From Codonopsis lanceolata (Eukaryota > Streptophyta > Magnoliopsida > Asterales > Campanulaceae): DNA of 64,000 bases. The stretch is from NCBI GenBank assembly GCA_013146195.2, contig CM028380.1, positions 80,034,571 through 80,098,570 of the forward strand. The letters are read 5' to 3'. Of the stretch, positions 1-10,902 are shown piece after piece. How positions within the stretch are numbered: the stretch's first letter is position 1; each line of letters starts with the position of its first letter. The notes beneath the pieces were generated by a model. That model saw nothing but the letters and a program-made list of their open reading frames with translations. It was not told the origin of the DNA and did no database searches. The position numbers and the translations under genes were made by a program.

Positions 1-205
1 ACATTTGTCATTATATATATAAAGAAAATGTAACAAAACAAAGTGTTCCAATTTCCAATGCATTGTTAATTAAATGTTTAGTATAAAAACTAAGAAAAAT
101 GTAATAAAACAAAGTGTTTCAACTTTCGATGCATATTTGTGTTTTCATTTATGGAAAACATTTAGGCGGGAAAATCACGCTTGTTATTATATATATATAT
201 ATAGA
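1..205. repeat. Left copy of a ~205-bp direct repeat
   Basis: This stretch recurs almost unchanged at 1363-1568, with only a few substitutions and a one-base indel. Both copies begin ACATTTGTCATTATATATAT, contain a GGCGGGAAAATCACGC box and end in a short TA run followed by GATAT. The left copy starts exactly at the window edge, so its true start may lie outside. The spacing of about 1.36 kb would suit terminal repeats of a small element, but I see no TG...CA ends, primer-binding site or target duplication. I therefore call it only a direct duplication. Confidence 0.75.
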
Positions 206-531
206 TATATAGATGTGCGATTACTACTACTATCACTATGATTAAATATGTACAATTATTACTACTATCACTATCACATAACAAAACTCATATAATCTTT
301 ATTAATCAATGTATAACAAATTAAAATGACGATAAACCAAAGAAAATCAACTCAAATTACATACTTCATACGGTCATCCCTCCCCTGAAACGACCTATAT
401 GTCCCCAACTCAAAAACTCTTTCATTAATAGTGTCACCCAAATGATGTGACACTGATAATATATGTACTTAATTATTAAAACTATATCTACAAATATTTA
501 AGCCAAATTCAATAGAAAATAAAATAGACAT

Positions 532-768
532 TTAGACTATGATTACTCTCAATTTATTGTACCTCTCACATAGTATGATATACTCAGCTACTCGTCCATA
601 TACATAATCACACCCTTCTACAGTCATCGTACATGTTCCCAGAGTAATTAAGCTACGATTTACTTGTCCATAGTCATCTTCCAATGTCAATGAACGAAAA
701 TGGAATCCGGTAATGATGGTGTTGTCACCTCTCACCAGAACCTTGTTGATCTTTAAAAGTCCACCCAT
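532..768 (-). CDS. Small hypothetical ORF, 78 aa, unrecognised
   Basis: This is an ATG-initiated 78-codon minus-strand frame lying between the two 205-bp direct repeats. The predicted product starts MGGLLKINKVLVRGDN, has an acidic LEDDYG patch and a GCDYVYGRVAEY stretch, and carries three cysteines. I do not recognise the family. It is richer in mixed-composition codons than the surrounding AT-rich DNA, which is the main reason to list it. There is no clear signal peptide or membrane segment. It could be a captured gene fragment inside a small repeat-bounded element, or chance. Confidence 0.2.
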   Translation of the reverse strand: MGGLLKINKVLVRGDNTIITGFHFRSLTLEDDYGQVNRSLITLGTCTMTVEGCDYVYGRVAEYIILCERYNKLRVIIV

Positions 769-1362
769 CTAGTATGTCATAACTGATGCTACTACTATTG
801 CCAGTAAAATTATATGGTTATAGACACCAAAAGCGGTCACAGAGCATTTATATTCAAGGAGAAAACACATTTATGGCTGAGTAAACAATGTTTGTAGAGT
901 ATCAAATTAGACATGACAAACTTTAAGGATCCATAGTTGTTCATCAAATTATATTTCACTATGTACTTGTTCTTTAGCTCTTATGGATAGAATTTTTATT
1001 GACAAAACTCACAAGTAAATTAATATTCAAAGAGGAAGCACATTTATACCTGAGTAAACAATGTTTGTTGAGTTTTTAGATTGTTAGTCTTGTTTCCCTT
1101 CCATATTGGTAAAAAGAGAAAAAACATTCCTTCTTAGATTGATAGTATTTAATTTCTTAACAACTTCTTATGTTTTTTTAATTTACTTATCAATACTTGT
1201 ATATGTGTTCATATGTAAATAATATCATTATTTTTTGTAAGTAGTTACAGTGGTTATCTAGCAACCTTGAGATAAACAAATTACATTTGTCATTATATAT
1301 ATCTTCCTAATTTTGGCAAGTGCATTTTGAAGGGATCTTGCTATATTTGGATGTGTTAATCA

Positions 1363-1568
1363 CATTTGTCATTATATATATAATGAAAATGTAACAAAAC
1401 AAATTGTTCCAATTTTCAATGCATTGTTAATTAAATGTTTAGTATAAAACTAAGAAAAATGTAATAAAACAAAGTGTTTCAACTTCCGATGCATATTTGT
1501 GTTTTTATTTATGGAAAACATTTAGGCGGGAAAATCACGCTTGTTATATATATATATATAGATATTTG
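1363..1568. repeat. Right copy of the ~205-bp direct repeat
   Basis: This is a near-identical partner of 1-205. A further isolated copy of only its first 20 bases occurs at about 1283, so this segment has been copied or has slipped more than once. The ~1.16 kb between the copies holds AT-rich DNA and the small minus-strand ORF. Confidence 0.75.
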
Positions 1569-1603
1569 AAATTTTTGTGAACAAAACTTATATGTGTAAT
1601 TAA

Positions 1604-1896
1604 GGCATCGTTTGGTACATCGTTTTGAAAACACAGTTTTTTCAAATCGCAGTGTTTTAAAATCGCAATATTTTCAAAACACAAATTTTTTTTTTGTAAA
1701 CACGTTTGGAAAACCATTTCAAAACGATATTTTCATAAACATAGTAGTTTTAAACGCATGATATTTTTAAAATGCTCCAAATTGGAGCATTTTAAAATAC
1801 TGCATAATTTTAAAACGCTGCATTGAAATACTTTAAAAGAGAAAATACAATATTTTTTATCAATATTTTGGTCAAAACGTTCTACTAAATGAACAC
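1604..1896. mobile_element. Tourist-like MITE, copy 1 of 3
   Basis: This is a 293-bp element with imperfect inverted ends, GGCATCGTTTGGTACATCG on the left and the complement of GTGTTCATTTAGTAGAACG on the right. It is flanked by TAA on both sides (1601-1603 and 1897-1899). A TAA duplication and GG...GTTTGG ends are usual for Tourist/PIF-Harbinger MITEs. The interior is full of CGTTTTGAAAA-type words in both orientations. Related copies lie at 48642-48913 and 58426-58691. Confidence 0.6.
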
Positions 1897-2520
1897 TAAT
1901 ATATATGTGATAAAGTATCAATATGATTGTATTTTGCATTTTTTTATCAAAAAAACTTTTTTTTGGCTACTTGTGAAAAATGAAAAATAGTTACACCTGT
2001 GTATCAAGAATTTACTATTTTATTGGAAAAAAAGGAAGCTATAAAAATTAGCTCTAATTGTTTTCTGAGTAATTTTTGTTGGGGTAAAAATTTTGTGTAA
2101 AACGGTTTTATACTTATTTTTTGTAAAATAGATCCTATTTACAGATTTACTGTGTTTTGATGAATTGAGTTGTGAGAAAGTGAGACTCCGTCGTACGAAT
2201 TAAGATCTATAATACAATTTTACAGGTGGCCGCTGAATTTGACGATATGAAATAGACCCGATACCTAACCTATTCTATTCATATAAGTGATCCGAATATG
2301 CTGAGAATCGGAAAAGCATGGCCGTGGAAAATGAACATATTTAATACTGTAAGTACAATATTTTTTTAATAAAAAACATTTATTTTGATTTGCTCAAAAA
2401 AGATATTTCATTCATTCCCAAATCAATTTTCAGTTTTTTTTTCCTCCGTGATTGGGATTTATTTTATATAAATATTGCGGACATTAATGTATATGTACTA
2501 TCTAGACAAAGAGTCCATTG

Positions 2521-2780
2521 CTCCTTCGGTCCTAAAATATATGACGTTTTGTGAAAGTTTTTTTGTTCTAAAATAGATAACACTTTGTAATTTTTAAGGA
2601 ACTTTTTTTTCTTCCAATTCTACTCATATTTATTGACTTCGTAACTTATGTTTAGCTCTTCGGGCAAGAATATCAAGACATCTCATTAATGTTTGGACAA
2701 TGATAGTTTAGTTGTTACAAAATGTTTCCTTGGTCTGTGTGAAAAGCTCCAAAACGTCATATATTTTGGGACGGAGTGAG
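2521..2780. mobile_element. Stowaway-like MITE
   Basis: The left end CTCCTTCGGTCCTAAAATAT and the complement of the right end, CTCACTCCGTCCCAAAATAT, match over about 30 bases and continue into ATGACGTTTTG. TA follows the right end. CTCCNTCCGTCCC ends with a TA target are the signature of Stowaway (Tc1/mariner) MITEs. The 260-bp length fits and there is no coding capacity. Confidence 0.65.
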
Positions 2781-2785
2781 TATTT

Positions 2786-2932
2786 ATTTTTGGATGTTTG
2801 ATTTAAAGAGTCTACTTTTAAAATTTAATGCATAAAAGTGTTATTTTATTATTAATAAATTACTAAAAGTGTTATTTTTTTGAAAAAATTTGATTTTTAA
2901 ATGAGAACTTTTTACTCAGAACGGAGGGAGTA
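2786..2932. repeat. Fragment of a second Stowaway-like family
   Basis: The segment ends in ACGGAGGGAGTA, a Stowaway-type end, and has an interior with AAAAGTGTTATTTTTTTGAAAA. The same interior appears in reverse orientation at 39043-39130, next to TACTCACTCCGTTCTG. Only one recognisable end survives in each place, so both are treated as decayed copies. Confidence 0.35.
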
Positions 2933-3540
2933 TTAAAATGTGGATAAAGTAGGTGAAAATAGTGAAAAACTTGGATCAAAGAGAGAGAAATTTGAAAATT
3001 ACAAAATAAAAGTCAATAAAAGGTTATGGAGAACATCCCTAAAGAAATTTCATCACTCCTTGATGTCATGATTGACATTATTGGCTCTACACCATGGAAT
3101 CCAATTTTCATTTCCTTTATTACAATGATATATTTTTTTGTTTAAGGAAAAAGGGTTGTATTTGTGTTTAAAAAATGAGCCGTATTTCAAACATTTAAGC
3201 ATCAAATAATACAACCAATTTTTTTCTTCATTTTCAAATAGATATGAAATTTATGAAGTGCCATAATAAAAAAGTACACTCGGGAAATTTAATTATGGTA
3301 AAAACTTAGAAAAAACGTTTTGTGGATATTTTCTATAAGACGAAACAATTGACTCGATCCATCGTGTATTGGTTAGCAGAGTTATGAGAGAGTGATGTTT
3401 CGTCTCACGAATTACGATCCGTAAAACTATTTTACAGAAAACCAACTCTTTAACTAAAATATAAAGACCTAAAAGCAATGTATCAAAAAAGTTTGTTTTG
3501 TGAATGCCACTCTTTTTTAGGGATAGAAAAAGTATCTTTA

Positions 3541-4952
3541 TGTAATACCCCAAATAAAAAAAATATTAATTATAATAATTAATATTGTATTTGTTTTGGG
3601 CCAGCCTAAATTTTTGGAATCAAATTAATTGTTTTGAGCCTATTTTTAGAATTTGTCACCTATTTGTGTTGGGCCAATACAATTAGCACATTGGTTTCTT
3701 ATATTAGTTGCTGTTTGTAGCACAATTGTTATACTTATGTTATATTGTCTACAATTATAGATTTGGGAGGACGCGTGTAGCAGTATATTCTTCGTACGAG
3801 TCCGTTATTTTTTGAGACCGTATTCAGGTAAGGGGTTACGTTTCCTTTAGGTTCTTTGTAAAAATATAAAAATACTTTTAATGTTAGGCTTCCGCAAATT
3901 CTTGAAATTATTTGTACTTTCATTTGCCATGCCCGACTTCGTGTTGGTAGTTGCTTTGACTCCTTCCTTAGCTTTGTTGAATATCTTTGTCATATCTTCG
4001 TTTTTGCAAATTTCATGTTTACTTTGATTTTCATGAAATACCTTTGTTATTGAGAAATTGCTCTGTATTTGTAAACCTTGTCGGTATACTCTTTGGTATC
4101 GAAAAAGACGAATTTTGATATGATTTACGTTTTGATAATAGTACATTAACAGTACTATTCATGTTTTGAAACAATTTATGATCATTAAGCATGAACAACC
4201 CGTCACGGGGATTTTCGTGACAACATTTGAAATAATTGAAGTTGCACCACTTGGCCTGTGAGTGCGGTTATCCGGATATACCTTAACTTTGTACCCTTCG
4301 GGAGATTTGTGTACCCTTCGGGGGATTTGTGTACCCTACGGGGGATTTGTGTACCCTTCGGGGGATTTGGTTCTTGGTCAATAGACCGTTATGTGATCTA
4401 AATAAATATTTTGATATTCGGATATTACTGGCTGGTATGGGACAGTCGGTAATGACAAACTTATTTGATTCATATTTATTCTGTTTGAACTCTCCATTTA
4501 AAAAGAGATTTTTAAGTCTTTCGTTACCTATCTTTGATTTTTGCAAATTATTAAATTTCTAAATTTTGTTTTAACTTACAGCACGATTATTCTTTGAGTC
4601 ACCCCTCCTTAGAAACCGGAGGGGCGACGTATGATCTTACTGAGCTTTGTTCGCTCACCCTTTACAACTCTCTTCTTCCAGGTCGAAATTAAAGACTAAG
4701 CTTGAGGTAGAGGATACCGGTGAAGAAGTTAAGATTTTTAGGATATATTTATATGTTTTGGAATTTAATGAAGATGAAGTAAATTTAGTAGACTTTGTTT
4801 AGAAATTTATTTCGGATGACTGTAATTTTAAATTGGAGACTTTTGTAATTCTAGTTGGATGACATTTGATTAGTCTTTATTTAAGTTTGAAATTGTAGGG
4901 ACGTGGATAGATGTGGGCCCATGTAGTGGGACCTAGTGTTTAGGGCGTTACA
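3541..4952 (+). repeat. 5' LTR, internally deleted
   Basis: This 1412-bp LTR starts TGTAATACCCC and ends GGGCGTTACA. It aligns with the 3' LTR except that a 958-bp stretch present there (about 10801-11758) is missing at about 3694. The missing block is bounded in the 3' LTR by ATTG direct repeats, and a single ATTG remains here. That pattern indicates loss by short-homology recombination or slippage. The absent block probably held promoter and transcript-start sequence, so this copy may be unable to start a genomic RNA. Confidence 0.9.
4291..4370 (+). repeat. 20-bp x4 tandem repeat in the LTR
   Basis: Four head-to-tail copies of GTACCCTTCGGGGGATTTGT, with one or two changes per copy, lie in the downstream half of the LTR. 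The 3' LTR carries the same four-copy array at 12356-12435, so the array predates insertion. In other frames it gives spurious ORFs with repeated PRRV-type residues. Confidence 0.85.
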
Positions 4953-4955
4953 GAT

Positions 4956-4967
4956 TGGTATCAAAGC
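4956..4967 (+). promoter_or_regulatory. Primer-binding site for initiator tRNA-Met
   Basis: TGGTATCAAAGC starts three bases after the 5' LTR. It matches the usual plant initiator-Met PBS TGGTATCAGAGC except for one G-to-A change. This fixes the plus orientation and the LTR end. Confidence 0.9.
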
Positions 4968-5142
4968 TTAGGCCTTAGATCCAGATGGTCTTAAGATTTA
5001 GGAACCGTTAAGAATAAGAAGTGATACTACGATAGGATTATGATACTAGCATTAAGTGGTGATTATAGCTAAGTTATGATCTCACTGATGATTAAGAAAT
5101 ATTATTTTCGTTAAACTAATATACTCGTGTTACTTGTAGGAA

Positions 5143-5556
5143 ATGGTGCGTGACAATACAAGTAGGGCAATGGTCGCTCCACCCGTGATAGCTGCTAGAA
5201 CGAGATTGAATACGATGCACAATAGGTTAGTTGAATTCGATGAAATTAACCATGTCTTGGAGCAGGACAATCAGCTGCTAAGGAACGAAAACCAGTTGCT
5301 AAGAAATGGTAACCAGTTGCTAGTGAATGAAAACGGAGCCCTACTACAACAAGTGAAGGAAATGATGAAGGCATTAGAGCTGGCACAAAATGTCTTGTTT
5401 AGACACTTTGACGAAATAGAAGATGCTAGGAGAGCCAACGCGGAAGTTGAAGCGAGGCTGAGCAACAGCAACTTCTTGGCTAAGAACGTTTGGGATGCGG
5501 TCCAATTGGCCATAAATAATGGACCAGTGGTGGAAGAAAATCCGGAAGACTTATAG
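5143..5556 (+). CDS. Coiled-coil ORF upstream of gag, 137 aa
   Basis: This is an intact ATG-to-TAG frame between the PBS and gag, in a place where chromoviruses usually have only leader. The product is hydrophilic and strongly helical in character. Residues about 43-63 are three seven-residue units, NQLLRNE, NQLLRNG and NQLLVNE. They are encoded by an imperfect 21-bp tandem repeat at about 5268-5330 and extend into more leucine-spaced heptads to about residue 105. A leucine-zipper-like homo-oligomer is the plainest reading. There is no zinc knuckle, no RNA-binding basic patch and no membrane segment. TTACTTGTAG just before the ATG resembles a 3' splice site. Unlike gag-pol, it carries no stop. 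Function is unknown, and extra ORFs before gag are known mainly from Ogre/Tat elements. Confidence 0.55.
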   Translation: MVRDNTSRAMVAPPVIAARTRLNTMHNRLVEFDEINHVLEQDNQLLRNENQLLRNGNQLLVNENGALLQQVKEMMKALELAQNVLFRHFDEIEDARRANAEVEARLSNSNFLAKNVWDAVQLAINNGPVVEENPEDL

Positions 5557-5949
5557 GAAGATGAAGAGGAGATAGAAAACTAGATAGAACGTTACACTAG
5601 TTATTTTCGTTTTATAGTTTCCCTAGTCGTTAAGTTTGTTTATAAGGTTGTTTTAGTTATAAGACATGAGATACTCTAAATGTACCCAAATTTTGAGATG
5701 TTTGATTTTTTTTAATTAATAAATTTGAGGATTTATTTGAATGTTCATCAATATTCCTTACAACTATGTCCGTACTGATATACGTTTTGAGTGCGTAAGA
5801 TAATAAGATAAGTGTTGAATGAAAATGATATTATGTAACAATTATGTAAGTTGCTCTCATTTACATCATACCGAATAACGAGAACCATTTTCGGTGTGAT
5901 GGAATTTTAGACATTATTTAACCCCATGTCGTTTATATCTTAGTACCTA

Positions 5950-7260
5950 ATGGCACGTGGATGTCGCACCGAAACTCGTGGACGTGGACGTGGAAGGGGT
6001 ACTAGAGCCGGTAGAGTCATTAAGGACTCAACTTCCGAAATTGTGGGGGAAAATGGTGTACCCCCACCAAACGTAAACACTAGTGAACCAGAGCATGCAG
6101 CAAACAAGCCTAATGCAACTCCAGTAGACCCTACCATGTTTGCGTTACTTCAGACTATAGCGCCCCTTGTAGGAAATAGGAGTCAAGGAGTCGTTGCACC
6201 ACAACCTCAGCCTGCTGCACCACAATCTCAGCCTGCAGCACCACAACCTCAGCCTGCAGCACCACAACCTCAACCTGCTGCACCGTAACCTCCGCTTGTG
6301 GTTCCTCAACCTTGAACAGTAGCAAAGGACCACCTTGACATATTTCAGAAGAGAAGCCCTAAGCCCTTCTCAGGCGCGCCAGACACCATTAAACCTGAGG
6401 AATAGGTTGAAAGTATGAAAAATATTTTTAGAACGATGACCCTCACGAGTGAGCAAAAGGTCAACCTCGCCACTTTCAAGTTCGAAGGAGAGGCTGATCA
6501 GTGGTGGCAGTCCGAAATGAGAATAGTTGAAGCAACTGGGGCAGAAAAATACACATGGGAGACTTTCCTCGAGGTCTTCTACAAGAAATATTTTCCTGAA
6601 AGTGTACAGGACGGTAAGCTGGTTGAGTTTCTAAATCTGGAACAAGGAAAGATGACGGTGGATGAGTATGCTGTCAAATTCACGGAGCTATCAAAATACG
6701 CTCCTGGTCTCATTGAGAATGAGAAGCAAAAGGCCAGAATGTTTGAAAGAGGCCTCGATGGGAGAATTAGTCATCGCTTAGTAGCCTTGCAGTTGAAGAC
6801 TTATGCTGAAGTTGTCGACCGGGCTAGAATTCTTGAACGAGTATCAGCAGACTATCAAAAGAAGCGCGATGATAAAAAAAGAGATTTTAAGAGTCTCGGA
6901 GGTAGTTAGTGGGATCAGTCGGGTTATCGAGGAAATAATTCTCGGGATCAGTCAAGACATCGAGGAGGTAGTTACAATGGGCACAAGAGGAGAAACACAT
7001 ATGATAATAGATCCAAGGGGTCAAATCAGTGGAGTCGGAATCGGAATCAAGGACAAGATCAGAGACAGGACCAAAGTCAGGATAGATGGAATGCGAATCG
7101 GGGGCATATTGAGAGTTGTAAGACCTGTGGGGGAAAGCATCCAACATTGGCTTGCCACAAGGAAACAGGAGCCTATTTTAACTGCAGCAAGATGGGACAC
7201 AAAGTCAGAGATTGCCCTGAGCCACTGAGGAATCGGGTTGTTCAGAACACTGGTGATGGG
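5950..7260 (+). pseudogene. gag: gag of the chromovirus, with nonsense changes
   Basis: The frame begins ATGGCACGTGG with an Arg-Gly-rich start. It runs through a Pro-Gln-Ala repeat (about 6199-6285) and a conserved retrotransposon gag core at about 6350-6870, which includes a QWW motif and an FLEVFYKKYFPE stretch. It ends in a Ser/Arg/Gln-rich tail and one CCHC zinc knuckle near 7177-7217. Stops lie at 6286 (TAA), 6313 (TGA), 6403 (TAG) and 6907 (TAG), all in the same frame and each explained by a C-to-T or G-to-A change. The knuckle's first cysteine position reads Tyr (TAT), while the later Cys, His and Cys remain (NCSKMGHKVRDC). The product would be structural capsid protein if expressed. 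Confidence 0.85.
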
Positions 7261-7299
7261 GACAAACCTAAACCAAGGGAGCAGGGTAGAGTGTATGCA

Positions 7300-7829
7300 A
7301 TGAACACAAGAGATGCTCGCGCTACTAATGACGTGGTGGCAGGTACCGTCCAACTCTCTTCTCGTAGTTTGTATGCATTGATTGATCCGGGTGCAACCCA
7401 TTCTGTGATATCTACATCCCTTGCACAACGCATAAAACTGCCGCCACAAAACCTAGATATTGAGTTAGTTATAGATACACCAACAGGGGAGTCTATTCCA
7501 GTGACTTCAATATATAGGTCTTATTCGTTGAATTTGGAGGGTAGGGAAATGCCTATAGATCTGATTTCCTTAGATATTCGAGATTTTGACATAATTTTGG
7601 GAATGGATTGGTTAGCCGCCTTCCATGCTAGGGTTGACTGTTTTGGGAAGGAGGTAATATTTTGCATTCCAGGAGAACCGGAGTTTCGGTTTAAGGGTTC
7701 TAAGCCGACGGCCCTAACATGTTTTATCTCGTCAATGCAAGCCCGTAGACTGTTAAGGAAGGGTTGCCAAGGTTATTTGGCGCACATTACTGAACACGTA
7801 AGGAAGGGGTTAGCCTTGAGTCACTTCCT
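7300..7829 (+). pseudogene. Aspartic protease region of pol
   Basis: The region continues the gag frame after the zinc knuckle, as expected for a single gag-pol polyprotein. The active-site loop is LIDPGATHS at about 7381-7407, and the downstream ILGMDWL motif is at about 7597-7617. D-P-G instead of D-S/T-G is common in plant Ty3/gypsy proteases, so it is not necessarily a defect. The frame holds to about 7810 and is then lost. The RT segment continues in another frame from about 7815, so a small indel lies at 7800-7820. Confidence 0.85.
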
Positions 7830-9100
7830 ATGGTTAGGGAGTTTACGGAGGTGTTTCCTGAAGAATTACCAGGACTTCCTCCAGAGAGGGAGGTGGAATT
7901 CTTAATTGACTTAGCACCGGGGACAGCCCCAATCTCTAAAGCACCTTATAGAATGGCTCCTACAGAACTTAAGGAATTGAAGGAGCAATTACAGGAGTTG
8001 TTGGACAAGGAGCTCATTAGGCCTAGCGTTTCGCCATAGGGTGCTCCAATTTTGTTTGTGAAGAAGAAGGATGGGACGATGAGGCTATGCATTGATTATC
8101 GTTAGTTGAATCGGGTCACGGTGAGGAACAAATACCCGTAACCAAGGATCAGCGATCTTTTTGACCAACTACAGGGACCATGCTACTTCTCTAAGATCGA
8201 TCTTCGTTCGGGGTACCACCAACTTAGAATTAGAAAGGAGGATATTGCTAGGATTGCATTTAGAACACGGTACGGACACTACGAGTTTTTGGTGATGCCG
8301 TTTTAGAAATTTCTAGATCGGTACGTAATTGTCTTCATTGATGATATATTGATCTACTCAAGAACTCGCGAGGAACACGAGCAACACTTGAGAGCGGTAC
8401 TGTAGATTTTAAAGGAGGAGAAATTATATGTGAAGTTTACGAAGTGTGTGTTTTGGTTGGAAACGGTGAGTTTCTTGGGTCATGTAATATCAAAAGATGG
8501 AGTCTCAGTAGACCTGGCCAAGATAGAGGCAGTAGTAAACTGGGAGAAACCGACGATTGCTACGGAAGTTTGAAGTTTCTTGGGGCTAGCAGGATATTAT
8601 CGTCGTTTTGTAGAAGGGTTCTCAAAAATCGCAGGACCTCTAACCCAGTTGACTCAGAAAAACAAGAGGTTTGTTTGGATAGAGGAGTGTGAGGCAAGTT
8701 TCGAGGAGTTAAAGAAAAGATTGGTGTCAGCTCCAATTCTTGCTTTACCGTCAGGATCAGAGAAGTTTGTGATCTACAGTGATGCATCGTTGAAAGGTCT
8801 GGGTTGTGTATTGATGCAAGATGGGAAGGTGATTGCCTATGCCTCTAGGCAATTAAAGAACTTTGAGAGAAACTACCCAACACATGATTTGGAGTTAGCC
8901 GCGGTAGTGTTTGCTTTAAAGATTTGGAGACATTATTTGTATGGAGTGACTTGCGAGATATATACGGACCACAAGAGTCTCAAGTACATTTTCACTCAGA
9001 AGGAATTGAACATGAGACAGAGGAGATGGTTGGAGTTATTGAAGGATTACGACTGCATCATTCTCTACCATCCAGGTAAAGCCAATGTAGAGGATTCTCG
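7815..9100 (+). pseudogene. Reverse transcriptase and RNase H of pol, broken
   Basis: RT begins with the EVFPEELPGLPPEREVEF leader at about 7845. It continues through LIDLAPGT, KAPYRMAP, FVKKKDG, KIDLRSGYHQ and an FIDDILIYSR catalytic stretch at 8334-8363. RNase H follows, with YSDAS, DLELAAV and YTDHKS marking the three acidic catalytic positions (about 8776-8975). In-frame stops lie at 8037, 8103, 8139, 8304, 8403 and 8571. At 8304-8310 the sequence jumps from VMPF directly to the FLDRYV part, which means a deletion of roughly 15 codons including the usual LTNAP motif. The frame is lost again near 9090, where the RNase H-integrase connection is scrambled. Confidence 0.9.
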
Positions 9101-9114
9101 AGGATATCGAGAAT

Positions 9115-10612
9115 TTGGGTTTGGAAGTTCGGGTAAGGGTAGGTAAAGGTTATCTGGCACGATTGAGTCTTCAGCCGTCCTTGCTAGAGAGGATCAAAAC
9201 TGCCCAGAAAGTCGACCCGGAGTTAGTAAAAATTTATGAAGGGGTAGAAATTGGAGCTCAAGTGGACTTTCGACTTGGAGGGGATGGTATTTTACGCTTT
9301 GGTAAGAGGTCTGCATTCCATCGGATCCAGAGTTAAAGATGGAAGTGTTAGAAGAAGCTCACAATTCAAGATTTGCGATACATCCTGGGAGCACAAAGAT
9401 GTATCGGGATATGCGAGACACTTTCTGGTGGAGTAATATGAAGCGAGAAATTGCAGAGTTTTTGTCCAAATGTCTCGTGTGTCAATAAGTGAAGTGCGAA
9501 CATCAGAGACCGGGAGGATTGTTACAGTCAATGCCCATACTCGAGTGGAAATGGGAACATATAACCATGGACTTCGTTGTGGAGTTGCCGAAGACGTTAA
9601 AAGGAAGGAAATCCATTTGGGTTATCGTGGATCGTTTGACGAATTTAGCACACTTTTTAGCCTTCAGGATTAATGACCCGTTAGAAAAGTTGGCCAATAT
9701 GTATATAGATGAGATTGCCAGGTTACACGGAGTGCCCGTCTCGATTGTGTCTGATCGTGACACCAGGTTTACCTCGAAGTTTTGAGGAAGTTTGCAGAAG
9801 GCTTTGGGCACCACTTTGAGTATGAGTACGACCTTTCATCCGTAGATAGACGGCCAATCCGAGCGAACCATCCAGACTTTGGAGGATATGCTTCGTTCTT
9901 GTGCTTTAGACTTTCAGGGTAATTGGGATGATCATTTACCTCTAGTGGAATTCACCTACAACAACAGTTACCATGCAAGCATTGGTATGGCGCCGTACGA
10001 AGCGTTATATGGAATAAGGTGTCGTACGGCTACATGTTGGGATGAAGTAGGAGAACGAAAGTTGTTGGGACGAGGTAGTGCAGTTACCTCGAAGAAGGTA
10101 CAACAAATTAAGAAGAGAATGTTAACGGCTCGAGTAGACAAATCCTATCTTAGATAAACAGAGCGTGAACTTCAGTTGAAGTAGGGGACCATGTGTTCCT
10201 CAAGGTTTCCCCTACGCATGGAGTTATGATGTTTGGTATTAAGGGTAAGCTTAGCCCAAGATTTGTGGGACCATTTGAGGTGCTCGAACAAGTTGGGGAA
10301 GTTGCATACCGATTAGCTTTACCACCTGTACTTTCAGGGGTGCACAACGTGTTCCATGTTTCAATGTTGAGGAAGTATGCCCCAGATCTGAGCCATGTGA
10401 TCGAGTATAAGCAGCTCCGCTTAAGGGAGGATCTTAGTTACGCTGAGCAACCTATTAAAATTGTTGATCGAAAGGATCAAATTCTTCGGAAGTGAATCAT
10501 TCCTTATGTCAAGGTACAATGGAGCAATCACATCGAGAGAGAAGCCACTTGGGAACTTGAGGAGGAAATGAAGGAGAAGCACCCTGAACTTTTCGTTGGA
10601 CTTGGTACGTAA
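9115..10612 (+). pseudogene. Integrase with C-terminal chromodomain, broken
   Basis: The HHCC zinc-binding part (His near 9359, CLVC at 9471-9482) is followed by the catalytic core. Its first Asp is in ITMDF at about 9570, its second in SDRDTRF at about 9752, and its Glu in GQSERT at 9861. A GPFEVLEQVG region precedes a short chromodomain at about 10500-10600, with WSNHIEREATWE as its core. Chromodomains steer integration to marked chromatin. Stops and shifts occur at about 9336, 9486, 9783, 9844 and 10155, and TGA at 10493 separates the chromodomain from the preceding segment. The final TAA is at 10610-10612. Confidence 0.88.
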
Positions 10613-10630
10613 GTTTAAGGACTAAACTTC

Positions 10631-10647
10631 TTTTAAGGGGGTGAGAG
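10631..10647 (+). promoter_or_regulatory. Polypurine tract region
   Basis: TTTTAAGGGGGTGAGAG lies directly before the 3' LTR and is purine-rich in its last 12 bases. This is the position and composition expected for the plus-strand primer of reverse transcription. Confidence 0.75.
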
Positions 10648-10845
10648 TGTAATACCCCAAATAAAAAAAATATTAATTATAATAATTAATATTATATTTG
10701 TTTTGGGCCAACCTAAATATTTGGAATCAAATTAATTGTTTTGGGCTTATCTTTAGAATTTGTCACCTATTTGTGATGGGCCAATACAATTAGTAAATTG
10801 ATTTAATTATAATGTTAGTGGTTTTGGGCTTGGCTCATTTTATTG

Positions 10846-10902
<57 letters not shown>
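10846..10902. repeat. (AAT)n microsatellite in the 3' LTR
   Basis: About 19 perfect ATA/AAT units lie inside the part of the 3' LTR that is absent from the 5' LTR. Such tracts can promote slippage during replication. Confidence 0.95.

Noticed and set aside
2090..3430. Paired GTGAGA / TCTCAC phrases near 2180 and 3390
   Set aside because: They resemble a common plant interspersed repeat, but I could not define ends or a target duplication.
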